NCBI RefSeq assembly: GCF_003574735.1
Contig: NZ_QORW01000006.1
Span: forward strand, 262,641 to 326,640
Origin: Dongia deserti
GTDB taxonomy: Bacteria > Pseudomonadota > Alphaproteobacteria > Dongiales > Dongiaceae
Reading direction: 5' to 3'
DNA: 64,000 nucleotides
Shown: positions 44,417 through 53,519 of the stretch, piece after piece
Layout of the letters: every line of letters begins with the position of its first letter
How positions within the stretch are numbered: the stretch's first letter is position 1
Translations under genes and position numbers: made by a program
The notes under the pieces: model-generated
Database searches by the model: none
Told to the model about the DNA's origin: nothing
What the model saw: the letters and a program-made list of their open reading frames with translations, nothing else

Positions 44417-45165
44417 CGTCGCTGCCGGCCTATCCGTCCGACCGCAAGCTCGGGCTCGTCATCGACCTCGACATTTGCGTCGGCTGCCACGCTTGCGCAG
44501 TGAATTGCAAGGAATGGAACACCGGCGGCCACATGGCGCCGCTGACCGACTACGAGGCTTGGGGCGATTCGCCGTCGGGCGTGTGGTTCAACCGCATCCA
44601 TAGCTTCGAGGCCGGCGAGGGGGTGAACGGCCGCACCGTGCATTTCCCGAAATCGTGCCTGCATTGCGAGCAGCCGGCCTGCGTGACGGTCTGCCCGACC
44701 GGCGCTTCCTACAAGCGTGGCGAGGACGGCATCGTGCTGGTGGACGAAGACCTCTGCATCGGTTGCAAGCTCTGCTCCTGGGCCTGCCCGTACGGCGCGC
44801 GCGAGTTCGACGAGGATGTCGGCGTGATGAAGAAATGCACGCTGTGCATCGACCGCATCTACAACGACAAGCTGGAAGAGATCGACCGCGTGCCCGCCTG
44901 CGTCGCTACCTGCCCGGTCGGCGCACGCCATTTCGGCGATCTCGGCGATCCCAAGTCCGAGGTCTCGCAGTTGGTGGCGCAGCGCGCCGGCTATGACCTG
45001 ATGCCCGAGCTCGGCTACAAGCCCGTCAACAAATACCTCCCGCTGCGTACCAATCGCGCGCAAGCCGGCTGCACCGGCGCACCCGCTGCGCCGCTCAAAG
45101 ACCCGCGCGAAGAGGGCACCGGCAGCAGGCTGCTGCGCTGGTTGGATCGCGCGCTGTCGCGGTGA
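44413..45165 (+). CDS. soeB: sulfite:quinone oxidoreductase iron-sulfur subunit (SoeB)
   Basis: A 250-residue four-cluster ferredoxin of the DmsB/PsrB class. Cysteine groups are visible at 22, 25, 28, 32 (CVGCHACAVNC), in CLHCEQPACVTVCP, CIGCKLCSWACP, CTLCIDR and PACVATCP. It carries electrons from the Mo subunit to the membrane quinone site. No Tat or Sec signal is present, in line with a cytoplasmic complex. ATGA overlap with soeA. Confidence 0.85.
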   Translation: MTSLPAYPSDRKLGLVIDLDICVGCHACAVNCKEWNTGGHMAPLTDYEAWGDSPSGVWFNRIHSFEAGEGVNGRTVHFPKSCLHCEQPACVTVCPTGASYKRGEDGIVLVDEDLCIGCKLCSWACPYGAREFDEDVGVMKKCTLCIDRIYNDKLEEIDRVPACVATCPVGARHFGDLGDPKSEVSQLVAQRAGYDLMPELGYKPVNKYLPLRTNRAQAGCTGAPAAPLKDPREEGTGSRLLRWLDRALSR

Positions 45166-45202
45166 TCAATCAATGACAGTCGCGGACACCACGCGTTGGA
45201 AT

Positions 45203-45315
45203 CCCCTCCCACAAGCTGTGGGAGGGTTAGGGAGGGGGAAGCCGCACTTCGGTGTGAGGCAATCTTCGCTCGCTTCCCCCACCCCGACCCTCCCCCAGCT
45301 TGTGGGAGGGGGAAG
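45203..45315. repeat. double-hairpin intergenic repeat, copy R1
   Basis: The element starts with CCCTCCCACA-AGC-TGTGGGAGGG, a perfect 10-base stem, then GTTAGGGAGGGGGAAGCCGC, a variable centre, CGCTCGCTTCCCCCACCCC and a second imperfect hairpin ending GTGGGAGGGGGAAG. The reverse complement of 55191-55301 shares these blocks in the same order. It lies between soeB and soeC, and its right end supplies the purine-rich ribosome site of soeC. Confidence 0.88.
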
Positions 45316-45321
45316 AACCTA

Positions 45322-46260
45322 ATGCACCCCGCGCTCTCCGTCATTCTGTTCACCAGCGCGTCCGGCGGGGGCTATGCGATGCTGGCATTGTTGGGGCTAT
45401 TCGGCGCGGGTGGGGTGCTCTCACCGGATCCGCTCTCCGGATGGGTGGCCTTCATCTGGGCGCTCGGCATGGTGACGTTCGGCCTTCTCTCGTCGACCCT
45501 GCATCTCGGTCATCCGGAGCGCGCGTGGCGCGCCTTTTCGCAATGGCGCTCGTCATGGCTGTCACGCGAAGGTGTGTTGTCGGTCTTTACCTTCTTGCCG
45601 GCAGGCATCTATGCGATCGGTTGGCTCGTCTTCGAAGACATCTGGCGCTGGGCGGGTGCGCTCTTGAGCGTCAGCGCGATCGCGACCATCTGCGCGACCG
45701 CGATGATCTATGCCAGCCTGAAGCCGATCCGCGCCTGGAACAATCTATGGACGCTGCCGGGCTATCTCGCGATGGGCCTCGCCAGCGGCGCGCTCTGGTT
45801 CACCCTGTGGGCGGAGTTGATGCCGGTGCCGCACAAGCCGGCCTACGACTTCGCTGCCGTCGGCCTGGTCGCGTCGGCCGCGATCAAGCTGTTCTACTGG
45901 CATTTTCTTGATTCGGGCGCCCGCGCCGCGACCGCGGAAAGCGCCACCGGCCTCGGCTCGTTCGGCAAAGTGCGCATGCTGACCGCGCCGCACACCGAAG
46001 AAAACTACCTGCTCAAGGAAATGGGCTTCCGCATTGCGCGCAAGCATGCGCAGAAGCTGCGCCGCATTGCGTTGTTCAGCGGCTTCCTATTGCCGCTCGC
46101 CGCCGTGCTGGCCGCGCTGCTGACGACGCACCTGGTCGATCTCGTGCTGCTGGCCGTCGCGGTCGTCCTGAACGCAATCGGCACCATCACCGAACGCTGG
46201 CTTTTCTTCGCCGAAGCTAAGCACACGGTGACTCTGTATTACGGCGCAGAGCGCGCTTAG
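45322..46260 (+). CDS. soeC: sulfite:quinone oxidoreductase membrane anchor (SoeC, DmsC family)
   Basis: A 312-residue membrane protein with about eight helices, of the DmsC family (HPALSVILFTSASGGGYAML at the start, STLHLGHPERAWRAFSQWRSSWLSREG after helix 2). It anchors SoeAB to the inner face of the membrane and passes electrons to quinone. The ATG at 45322 is chosen because the family sequence starts there and GGAGGGGGAAG lies 7 bases upstream, within repeat R1. Its TAG stop overlaps the TAA of convergent nfeD-like gene. Confidence 0.83.
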   Translation: MHPALSVILFTSASGGGYAMLALLGLFGAGGVLSPDPLSGWVAFIWALGMVTFGLLSSTLHLGHPERAWRAFSQWRSSWLSREGVLSVFTFLPAGIYAIGWLVFEDIWRWAGALLSVSAIATICATAMIYASLKPIRAWNNLWTLPGYLAMGLASGALWFTLWAELMPVPHKPAYDFAAVGLVASAAIKLFYWHFLDSGARAATAESATGLGSFGKVRMLTAPHTEENYLLKEMGFRIARKHAQKLRRIALFSGFLLPLAAVLAALLTTHLVDLVLLAVAVVLNAIGTITERWLFFAEAKHTVTLYYGAERA

Positions 46261-46715
46261 CGCGCGGCTTCCACCTTCAGGATCGCGCCATCAACGCCCG
46301 TCACCTTGATCTGCGTGCCGGCTGGCAGGTCTGCGCCTTGCACGCGCCAGACGGTGTCATCGAAGCGCGCCTTGCCGCGGCCGTTCTGGATCGGCTCGCT
46401 CAGGACCGCGATCCGGCCGATCAGCTGCTCGCCGCGGCGGTTCAGCGTGGAAGCGGGATCGTCCTTGTTCCCGTTCCTCTTGACGTAGCTGCGCCAGAAC
46501 ACGACGCTCGCGACCGCGAGCATGGCGAAGATCAACGCCTCGATCTCCCAGCCCATGCCGGGAATGAACAGCGCGCTGAAGCCGGTCAGTGCCGCCGCTG
46601 CGGCGAGCCAGATGAAGAACACGCCTGGCGCCAGGATTTCGATGCCGGCGAAGATTGCTGCCAGGATCCACCAATGCCAGAACTGCGTTCCGTCGAGCCA
46701 GGTCAAGATGTCCAT
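46257..46715 (-). CDS. NfeD family protein
   Basis: A 152-residue short NfeD protein: two or three N-terminal helices (WHWWILAAIFAGIEILAPGVFFIWLAAAAALTG's region, about 12-65) and a C-terminal OB-fold domain (about 85-150) with GRIAVLSEPIQNGRGKARFDDTVW. It lies 17 bases after an SPFH protein gene on the same strand, the conserved NfeD-stomatin pairing linked to membrane quality control. Confidence 0.9.
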   Translation of the reverse strand: MDILTWLDGTQFWHWWILAAIFAGIEILAPGVFFIWLAAAAALTGFSALFIPGMGWEIEALIFAMLAVASVVFWRSYVKRNGNKDDPASTLNRRGEQLIGRIAVLSEPIQNGRGKARFDDTVWRVQGADLPAGTQIKVTGVDGAILKVEAAR

Positions 46716-46732
46716 CGCTTCCTCCGCTCACC

Positions 46733-47734
46733 TCACGTGCGCGGCTGTTGCCATGGCCCGCTGCCGCCACCCGCGGGAGGCGTTCCGCCATTGCCGCGGC
46801 CAGCCGTGCGGGTCTGCATTGCATCCCTCGCCAGTTCGGCAATGCCGCCCAGGGCGCCGATGACGTTGGCGGCGTCGAGCGGCATCATGATGAGCTTCTG
46901 GTTCGGTGCGGTCGCGACCATCTGCAGCGCTTCGACATACTTGACGCCGAGGAAGTAGTTGACCGCCTGCACGCTGCCCTTGGCGATGGCGTCCGACACC
47001 ATCTGCGTGGCCTTGGCTTCCGCTTCCGCCAGACGCTCGCGCGCCTCGGCCTGGCGGAAGGCCGCCTCGCGCTCGCCCTCGGCTTCCAGGATAGCTGATT
47101 GTTTCTCACCCTCGGCGCGCAGGATCGCCGCGGCGCGTGAGCCTTCGGCTTCCAGGATCTGCGCGCGCTTTTCGCGCTCGGCCTTCATCTGGCGCGCCAT
47201 GGAATCGACGAGGTCGCGTGGTGGGGCGATGTCCTTGATCTCGATGCGGGTCACCTTGATGCCCCAGGGCTGGGTGGCATCGTCCACCACGTGCAGCAAT
47301 TGCGCGTTGATCTTGTCACGTTGGGAGAGCAGCTCGTCGAGGTCCATCGAACCCATCACGGTTCGGATGTTGGTCATGGTGAGGTTGAGGACTGCGTTCT
47401 CGAGATTGTTCACCTCGTATGCCGCCTTGGCCGCCTCCAGCACCTGGTAGAACACCACGCCATCGACCGAGACCATGGCGTTGTCCTTGGTGATGACTTC
47501 CTGGGTCGGCACGTCCAGCACCGATTCCATCATGTTGATCTTGGCGCCGATGCGGTCGATGAAGGGCACGATGAAGCCAAGGCCCGGCCTGAGCGAGCCG
47601 GTGTAGCGCCCGAACCGCTCGACGGTCCATTCATGGCCCTGCGGCACAGACTTCACCGACATGACCACGACCAGGATCATGAGTGCCACAACGGCAATGA
47701 CGAAGATGGTGAAAGGCGACACGACCGCTTCCAA
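46733..47734 (-). CDS. SPFH-domain stomatin-like/paraslipin protein (QmcA-like)
   Basis: A 333-residue membrane-associated scaffold. There is one N-terminal helix (about 7-26), then [31 protein letters not shown] opening the SPFH/band 7 domain (about 28-185). A long Glu/Ala/Arg-rich coiled coil (about 195-250; [30 protein letters not shown] repeats) drives oligomerisation, and a Gly/Pro-rich tail follows. It forms rings on the membrane and works with NfeD and proteases. Confidence 0.92.
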   Translation of the reverse strand: MEAVVSPFTIFVIAVVALMILVVVMSVKSVPQGHEWTVERFGRYTGSLRPGLGFIVPFIDRIGAKINMMESVLDVPTQEVITKDNAMVSVDGVVFYQVLEAAKAAYEVNNLENAVLNLTMTNIRTVMGSMDLDELLSQRDKINAQLLHVVDDATQPWGIKVTRIEIKDIAPPRDLVDSMARQMKAEREKRAQILEAEGSRAAAILRAEGEKQSAILEAEGEREAAFRQAEARERLAEAEAKATQMVSDAIAKGSVQAVNYFLGVKYVEALQMVATAPNQKLIMMPLDAANVIGALGGIAELARDAMQTRTAGRGNGGTPPAGGGSGPWQQPRT

Positions 47735-47815
47735 GAGACCCTCCCCAAGCAGGCCTAGCTAGGCCGTAAGCAGAACGATACGTCCGAACAATCGGCACTA
47801 TGTGTTGCGGCTTGG

Positions 47816-48916
47816 TTAATTCAAGCGCGCGAGTGCCGGCTGTTCGGGAATTTGCGTGATATTTCCGTCGGTTGGACCAACCTCCACATCCTTGATGGCT
47901 GCCGTCTTCTGGGCGATCTTGTCGCTCGAGATGGCAACCTGACGCACATCATCGACCACCTGGTTGAAGTGCCTCTGCAGTTTGTCGACGCGATCGCCCA
48001 AACGGTTCACGTCGAGCGCCAGCTCGCCGACCTTTTTTTGGATGAGATGCGCCTGCTCGCGCATGCGCACGTCCTTGAGCACGGCGCGGATGGTGGTAAG
48101 CGTCGCCATGAGAGTTGTGGGCGAGACGATCCACACCCGCGCCTTGCCCGCTTCATCGACCAGGTTGGGGAAGCTGGCGTGGAGTTCCGCGTAGACCGCT
48201 TCGGACGGCAGGAACATCAGGGCAGAATCCGCAGTCTCCCCCGGCACGATGTATTTCTCCGCGATCGCCCTGATGTGCAGCCGGATCGCGCTGGTGAAGT
48301 CGCGCCGCGCCTGGGCCATCGCGATCTCGTCCTTGGCCTCGCGCAGCGCGCGATAGGCCTCCAGCGGGAACTTTGCATCGATGCAGATGGCGCCCGGTGG
48401 GTTGGGCAGGGTCAGCAGGCAGTCGACCCGCTTGGTGCCCAGCTGTGCCTGGAATACGTAGGTCTGGGCCGGCAACGAGGATTGCACGATGTCCTGGAGC
48501 TGCACCTCGCCAAAGGCGCCGCGCGCCTGCTTGTTGGACAGCACGTTCTGCAGGTCGACCACCTGGCTCGACAATTCGGCGATGTTCTTCTGCGCGGCAT
48601 CGATTACCGCCAGCCGTTCGCGCAGTTCCGTCAGGGTCTGGCCCGCCTGCTCGGCGTTGGATTGCAGCGTCTGTCCGACCCGGTCCTGCAGGCTGTTCAG
48701 CCGCTCGTCCAGCTTGGCGGCCAAGGCGCGCTCCTGCGCCTGCAGCCGCTCGGACAAGGCGTTCTGCGCGGCCGCCTGCTGTGCGGCGAGCTGGTCCAGC
48801 CGGCCCGTCAGCCGTCCCGCCTCCGCGCCAGTCCCGCGTCTGCCGAATGCCAGGAAGGCGAGCGCGAGGCCCGCCAAGGCAATCGCCACCCAGACGGCAA
48901 TATCTTGAACTTCCAT
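47816..48916 (-). CDS. rmuC: DNA recombination protein RmuC
   Basis: A 366-residue RmuC homologue. An N-terminal membrane helix (about 6-26) is followed by a coiled coil (about 30-115, rich in Q, A, E and L) and the conserved nuclease-like RmuC domain (about 120-340; KQARGAFGEVQLQDIVQSSLP, CIDAKFPLEAY, FLPSEAVYAELH, ATLTTIRAVLKD). It limits inversions between short inverted repeats in E. coli, and this window carries several inverted repeats. Confidence 0.93.
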   Translation of the reverse strand: MEVQDIAVWVAIALAGLALAFLAFGRRGTGAEAGRLTGRLDQLAAQQAAAQNALSERLQAQERALAAKLDERLNSLQDRVGQTLQSNAEQAGQTLTELRERLAVIDAAQKNIAELSSQVVDLQNVLSNKQARGAFGEVQLQDIVQSSLPAQTYVFQAQLGTKRVDCLLTLPNPPGAICIDAKFPLEAYRALREAKDEIAMAQARRDFTSAIRLHIRAIAEKYIVPGETADSALMFLPSEAVYAELHASFPNLVDEAGKARVWIVSPTTLMATLTTIRAVLKDVRMREQAHLIQKKVGELALDVNRLGDRVDKLQRHFNQVVDDVRQVAISSDKIAQKTAAIKDVEVGPTDGNITQIPEQPALARLN

Positions 48917-49008
48917 GGCTTTCTACCCTCGACTCGGGAGGCGGCGAAGACCGCCCTCGCTTGACGATACAGCGCCGAAACCCTAGGTAAAGCGCCGAAG
49001 GAGAAACC

Positions 49009-49533
49009 ATGGCTCTCTTGCCTATTCTGACCGCGCCGGATCCGCAGCTCAAAAAGATCTCCGCCCCCGTCAAGGAGGTGGACGCAAGCGTGCGCAAGCT
49101 GATGGACGATATGCTGGAGACGATGTATCAGGCGCCCGGCATCGGCCTCGCCGCGCCGCAGGTGGGCGTCTTGAAGCGGGTCATCGTGCTCGACATCGCG
49201 CGCGAGGGCGAGGAGCCGCAGCCGCTGCGCATCGCCAATCCGGAGATCGTCTGGGTGTCGGACGACGACGCGACCTACAACGAGGGGTGCCTCAGCGTGC
49301 CGGAGCATTATGCCGACGTGGTGCGTCCTGCCGCTTGCCGCATCAAGTATCTCGACCAGGACAATAAGCAGCGGGAGATCGCGGCGGAAGGGATGCTCGC
49401 CACCTGCCTGCAGCACGAGATCGACCATCTCGATGGCATCCTGTTCATCGACCATCTGACCGCACTCAAGCGCAACATCATCCTGCGCAAGCTGCTGAAG
49501 GCGAAAAAGGCCGCAGCCGAAGCCGCCATGTGA
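49009..49533 (+). CDS. def: peptide deformylase
   Basis: A 174-residue metallo-deformylase that removes the formyl group from nascent proteins. All three motifs are present: [18 protein letters not shown] (metal Cys) and QHEIDHLDG (metal His pair and catalytic Glu). GGAG lies 7 bases before the ATG. It is followed after 10 bases by fmt, the enzyme that adds the formyl group to initiator tRNA. Confidence 0.97.
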   Translation: MALLPILTAPDPQLKKISAPVKEVDASVRKLMDDMLETMYQAPGIGLAAPQVGVLKRVIVLDIAREGEEPQPLRIANPEIVWVSDDDATYNEGCLSVPEHYADVVRPAACRIKYLDQDNKQREIAAEGMLATCLQHEIDHLDGILFIDHLTALKRNIILRKLLKAKKAAAEAAM

Positions 49534-49543
49534 GCCCGGGCGG

Positions 49544-50467
49544 ATGGCGGCGCTCCGCATCGTCTTCATGGGAACGCCGGCCTTCGCGGCCTTGGCGCTC
49601 AAGGCGCTGGTGGATGCCGGCCATGACGTGATCGCCGTCTATAGCCAGCCGCCGCGGCCCAAGGGGCGCGGCATGGATACCCAGAAATCGCCGGTGCATC
49701 TGTTGGCGGAGGAGCAGGGCATCGCCGTGCGCACGCCGGTATCGCTCCGGAACGCCGACGAGATCGCGACTTTCCAGGCGCTGAACGCCGATGTGGCGGT
49801 AGTCGCAGCCTATGGTCTGATCCTGCCCAAGGGGGTGCTCGATGCGCCCCGCTATGGCTGCCTCAACATCCACGCCTCGCTGCTGCCGCGCTGGCGCGGC
49901 GCCGCGCCGATCCAGCGCGCGATCATGGCGGGCGACAAGGAGACCGGCGTCACCATCATGCACATGGAAGAGCGGCTGGATACCGGCCCGACGCTCCTGA
50001 AAGGGTCCATGCCCATCGGCCAGGACATGAATGCCGGCGCGCTGCATGATGCATTGGCGGAGATCGGCGCGCGCTTGATCTGCACCGCGCTGGACCAGCT
50101 GCCGGGTGGGCTCAAGCCCGTGCCGCAGCCGGCGGAGGGCGTGACCTACGCTGCGAAGATCACCAAGGAAGAATGCCGCATCGACTGGCGCCGCAGCGCG
50201 GCGGAGCTCGACCGACACATCCGCGGCCTGTCGCCGACGCCGGGCGCCTACATCCAGATCCAGGGCGAGCGGCTGACGATCCTCGCTGCCGAGATCGTGC
50301 CTAGCCAATCCGGCACGCCTGGCACAACGCTCGACGATCGTCTTACCATCGCCTGCGGCGAGAGCGCGCTGCGGCCGACGCTGGTGAAACGTGCCGGCAA
50401 GCGCGCCATGAGCACGGACGAGATGCTGCGCGGCTTTGCGGTCCCGAAAGGCACGGCGCTCTCGTGA
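49544..50467 (+). CDS. fmt: methionyl-tRNA formyltransferase
   Basis: A 307-residue formyltransferase. The N-terminal domain has [15 protein letters not shown], the formyl-THF site with [22 protein letters not shown] (catalytic Asn/His/Asp set around [15 protein letters not shown]), and EERLDTGP. The C-terminal OB-fold domain (about 205-305) binds tRNA. Its TGA overlaps the truA GTG start, forming def-fmt-truA. Confidence 0.97.
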   Translation: MAALRIVFMGTPAFAALALKALVDAGHDVIAVYSQPPRPKGRGMDTQKSPVHLLAEEQGIAVRTPVSLRNADEIATFQALNADVAVVAAYGLILPKGVLDAPRYGCLNIHASLLPRWRGAAPIQRAIMAGDKETGVTIMHMEERLDTGPTLLKGSMPIGQDMNAGALHDALAEIGARLICTALDQLPGGLKPVPQPAEGVTYAAKITKEECRIDWRRSAAELDRHIRGLSPTPGAYIQIQGERLTILAAEIVPSQSGTPGTTLDDRLTIACGESALRPTLVKRAGKRAMSTDEMLRGFAVPKGTALS

Positions 50468-51204
50468 CGCGCTTCAAGTTCACGCTGGAATATGACGGCG
50501 GCGCCTTCGTCGGCTGGCAGCGCCAGGACAATGGCATGTCGGTGCAGCAGGCGCTGGAAGAAGCGGTGTTCAAGACCTGCGGCGAGACGGCGACCGCGCA
50601 CGCGGCTGGCCGCACCGATGCCGGCGTTCACGCGACCGGGCAGGTGGCCCATGTCGATATCGAGAAGGAATTCACGGCCGACAAGATCCAGGCGGCTCTC
50701 AACTTCCATCTCAAGCCATGGCCGGTCGCCATCATCACGTCGGAGATCGCGCCGCCGGACTTCCACGCGCGCTTCAGCGCAACAGGACGCGCCTATCTCT
50801 ATCGCATCATCAACCGCCGCCCGCCGCTGGCGCTGGAGGAAGGGCGCGCCTGGCTGGTCAATGCGCCGCTGGACGCGACGGCGATGCACGAGGCGGCGCA
50901 GGTGCTGGTGGGAAAGCACGATTTCTCCACCTTCCGGGCCAGCCTGTGCCAGGCGCAATCGCCGGTGAAGACGCTATCGCGCCTCTCCGTCTCGCGCGCC
51001 GGCGAAGAGATCGACATCATCGCCGAGGCGCGCTCATTTCTGCACCACCAGGTGCGCAACATGGTCGGCACGCTGCGCCTTGTCGGCGAAGGCAAGTGGA
51101 GCATGGAGGATGTGCGCCGCGCCCTCGAAGCGCGCGACCGCACCAAGGGCGGCCCGACCGCCCCGCCGCACGGTCTCTATCTCACCGGCGTGCGATACGA
51201 TTAG
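50464..51204 (+). CDS. truA: tRNA pseudouridine(38-40) synthase TruA (GTG start)
   Basis: A 246-residue pseudouridine synthase for the tRNA anticodon arm. The catalytic Asp is in [32 protein letters not shown] and [18 protein letters not shown] are further family motifs. GTG start overlaps the fmt stop. The TAG stop shares TTAG (51201-51204) with the TAA stop of the convergent glycosidase gene. Confidence 0.96.
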   Translation: MTRFKFTLEYDGGAFVGWQRQDNGMSVQQALEEAVFKTCGETATAHAAGRTDAGVHATGQVAHVDIEKEFTADKIQAALNFHLKPWPVAIITSEIAPPDFHARFSATGRAYLYRIINRRPPLALEEGRAWLVNAPLDATAMHEAAQVLVGKHDFSTFRASLCQAQSPVKTLSRLSVSRAGEEIDIIAEARSFLHHQVRNMVGTLRLVGEGKWSMEDVRRALEARDRTKGGPTAPPHGLYLTGVRYD

Positions 51205-52463
51205 GGTACTGCCCAGCTCAGCGCCATCGCGGCGGTCCAGGAGAAGCTGCCGCCACCGAGGCCTTCGCCGGTAGTCGGATCGTAGTATTCTGCAAAGCCG
51301 CTCTGGCGCATTAGAGTCTGCGTATCCTCGCGGATGCGCGCCGCCAGCGCACCATGATCATAGGCGCTCAGCCCCTCGTTGATCATGCGGTTGACGATGG
51401 CCCACACGGGACCGCGCCAATAGCGCTTCGGCTCGAAGCGCGGGTCGAACGGCGACAGGCTGGGTACGAGATAGCGTACCTTTCCTCCCCAGCGTTCAAT
51501 CTCGGCAGCCATGCGGGCCGCCTGGTCGTCGGTCGGGATGCGTGCGAACAAGGGCAGCAAGCCCCCGCTGGTCGACACCGGGATCCGCTCGCCGGTGATG
51601 AGATCGAGTGATTGGTAGAGGTTGGCTTCTTCGCTCCACAGCCGCGCGATTGCCGTGCGTTGGCTTTCGAGGCGCAGCGCGATCGCGCTGTGATCCGCCG
51701 GTGTGCCGAAGCGGTTGGCCAAGGCCATCAGGTCGGTCTCTGCACGATGCAGGATTGCGTTGATGGCCAGGTCGGCGACCTTGAACGGCGTCGCGTCCCA
51801 CATCCGGTCCGGCGCCCAGGCGAGGCTGCGATACAGATCGACGAGCGTGATGTAGCGCTCGTAATCCGCCTGGCTCGGCCGCATGTCGGCCTGCACATGG
51901 CTGATGTCGCGGCGCCGGATCGGCGTCGTCGGCGTCGCCGGCACACGCACCATCGCAGCGTCCCAGGCCGGGCTGTTGTCCATGCCGGATTCCCACGGAT
52001 GCAGGATGGCGACCAGGCCGCTGTGCTGCCGGTCGCGCGCCTCCGTCCACCAGCGATGCAGCGCCAGGGCACGCGGATAGAGCGCCGCGGCGTGCGCTTC
52101 CGCCTCTGCCGTGTCCTTCGCATTCTCCAGCAGCAGCCGGATGGAGGTCGCGAGCACGGGAGGCTGGGTGATGCCCGACGTCGCCGGATGATGGTGTGTG
52201 CCCCACACGTCCGGCCCGGGGAAGTAATCGTCGCTCGGCGCATGGAAGATGATGTGCGGCAGCATGCCGTCCTCCCACTGCCCCTCGATCAGCCGCTCCA
52301 GTTCGCGCCACGCACGCCCTTCGTCGAAGGTCGCCCAACCCAGCGCAACGAACGCCGAATCCCAATTCCACTGGAACGGATAGAGCCGGCTCGTCGGGAC
52401 GGTGTAGCCGCCACGGTCGTTGGCTTTCAGGACATCGCGGGCAGCGGTAATCGTGACTGTCAT
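51201..52463 (-). CDS. GH63-like glycosidase (mannosyl/glucosylglycerate hydrolase type)
   Basis: A 420-residue cytoplasmic (alpha/alpha)6-barrel glycosidase of the MGH1-like group. Visible motifs: [14 protein letters not shown] (26-41), [23 protein letters not shown] (155-168, with the likely acid D162 or D168) and [12 protein letters not shown]...FSWTAA (390-412, with a likely base E392). Characterised relatives hydrolyse mannosylglycerate or glucosylglycerate, but other alpha-glucosides are possible. No signal peptide. It is the last gene of a LacI-controlled ABC importer operon and overlaps the ATPase stop (ATGA), so its substrate should be the imported glycoside. Confidence 0.82.
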   Translation of the reverse strand: MTVTITAARDVLKANDRGGYTVPTSRLYPFQWNWDSAFVALGWATFDEGRAWRELERLIEGQWEDGMLPHIIFHAPSDDYFPGPDVWGTHHHPATSGITQPPVLATSIRLLLENAKDTAEAEAHAAALYPRALALHRWWTEARDRQHSGLVAILHPWESGMDNSPAWDAAMVRVPATPTTPIRRRDISHVQADMRPSQADYERYITLVDLYRSLAWAPDRMWDATPFKVADLAINAILHRAETDLMALANRFGTPADHSAIALRLESQRTAIARLWSEEANLYQSLDLITGERIPVSTSGGLLPLFARIPTDDQAARMAAEIERWGGKVRYLVPSLSPFDPRFEPKRYWRGPVWAIVNRMINEGLSAYDHGALAARIREDTQTLMRQSGFAEYYDPTTGEGLGGGSFSWTAAMALSWAVP

Positions 52464-53512
52464 GCGCTCCTTCCCAAGGCTGTGCCGCTGCCGGCATCCA
52501 TCCACACGATGCGCTGCTGAACCGGCGCAAGGCCGATCTCCGTGCCGGCCGCATGCGCGGTGTCCGGCGGCGCGACCACGCGGATGATTTGGTCCGCGAC
52601 GCGACCGGTCATCAGCGCGTGCGATCCCAATGGCTCGACCACCAGCACGTTAAACGGCAGGCCCTTATCGCGTTCCACCAGCGCGAAATCCTCGGCGCGA
52701 ATGCCGGCCAGCACGCTCCCCGACGCAACAGGCGCCGGCAGGGACAGCGCGCCGAGCTTGGCCTGGCCGCCGGTCACGTCCACCTTGATGAAGTTCATCG
52801 GCGGGCTGCCAACGAAGCCGCCGACAAAGGTCGATTGCGGCCGGCCGTAGACCGCCATCGGCGTGTCGAACTGCACGATCCGCCCGCCATGCATGACGGC
52901 GATGCGGTCGGCCAGGCCCATCGCCTCGGTCTGATCGTGCGTCACATAGATGGTGGTGGTTCCGGCCTCCTGCAGGATCGCTTTGAGGTCGGCGCGCATT
53001 TCGAGACGCAGCAGCGCATCCAGATTGGAGAGCGGCTCATCCATCAGCAGCACCGGCGGCTCGACCGCCAAGGCGCGCGCCACGGCGACGCGCTGGCGCT
53101 GGCCACCGGAAAGCTTAGCCGGATAACGATCGAGCAGCATCTCGATATGCAGCAACTCGGCCGCACGCTTCACCTGCGCTTGCACGCGCGTGGTGTCCGC
53201 GCCCTGCATGCGCAGGCCGAAGGCGATGTTCTCGTAGACGGTCATGTGCGGAAAGACGGCGTAATTCTGGAACACCATGGCGAGGCCGCGATTGCGCGTC
53301 GGCACATCGCTGAGATCGCGCCCACCGATCACGATGCGCCCCGCGGTCCGCGTCTCGAGCCCTGCAACGATGCGCAGCAAGGTGGTCTTGCCGCAGCCGG
53401 ATGGGCCGAGCAGTGCGACGAACTCGCCGTCGGCCACGTGAAGCGTGATCTCGTCCAGGGCCCGCACCGCCCCGAAATCCTTGCGCACGCGTTCGATCTG
53501 GATATCAGCCAT
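52460..53512 (-). CDS. carbohydrate ABC transporter ATP-binding protein (MalK/UgpC type)
   Basis: A 350-residue ATPase. Walker A GPSGCGKTTLLR, Q-loop FQNYAVFP, signature [15 protein letters not shown], Walker B LLMDEPLSNLD and switch His THDQTEAM are present; a TOBE-type C-terminal domain (about 235-350) follows. The ATG at 53512 is preferred to an in-frame TTG 7 codons upstream that lies within the permease stop. Gene overlaps with the glycosidase downstream by 4 bases. Confidence 0.92.
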   Translation of the reverse strand: MADIQIERVRKDFGAVRALDEITLHVADGEFVALLGPSGCGKTTLLRIVAGLETRTAGRIVIGGRDLSDVPTRNRGLAMVFQNYAVFPHMTVYENIAFGLRMQGADTTRVQAQVKRAAELLHIEMLLDRYPAKLSGGQRQRVAVARALAVEPPVLLMDEPLSNLDALLRLEMRADLKAILQEAGTTTIYVTHDQTEAMGLADRIAVMHGGRIVQFDTPMAVYGRPQSTFVGGFVGSPPMNFIKVDVTGGQAKLGALSLPAPVASGSVLAGIRAEDFALVERDKGLPFNVLVVEPLGSHALMTGRVADQIIRVVAPPDTAHAAGTEIGLAPVQQRIVWMDAGSGTALGRSA

Positions 53513-53519
53513 GGGCGCC

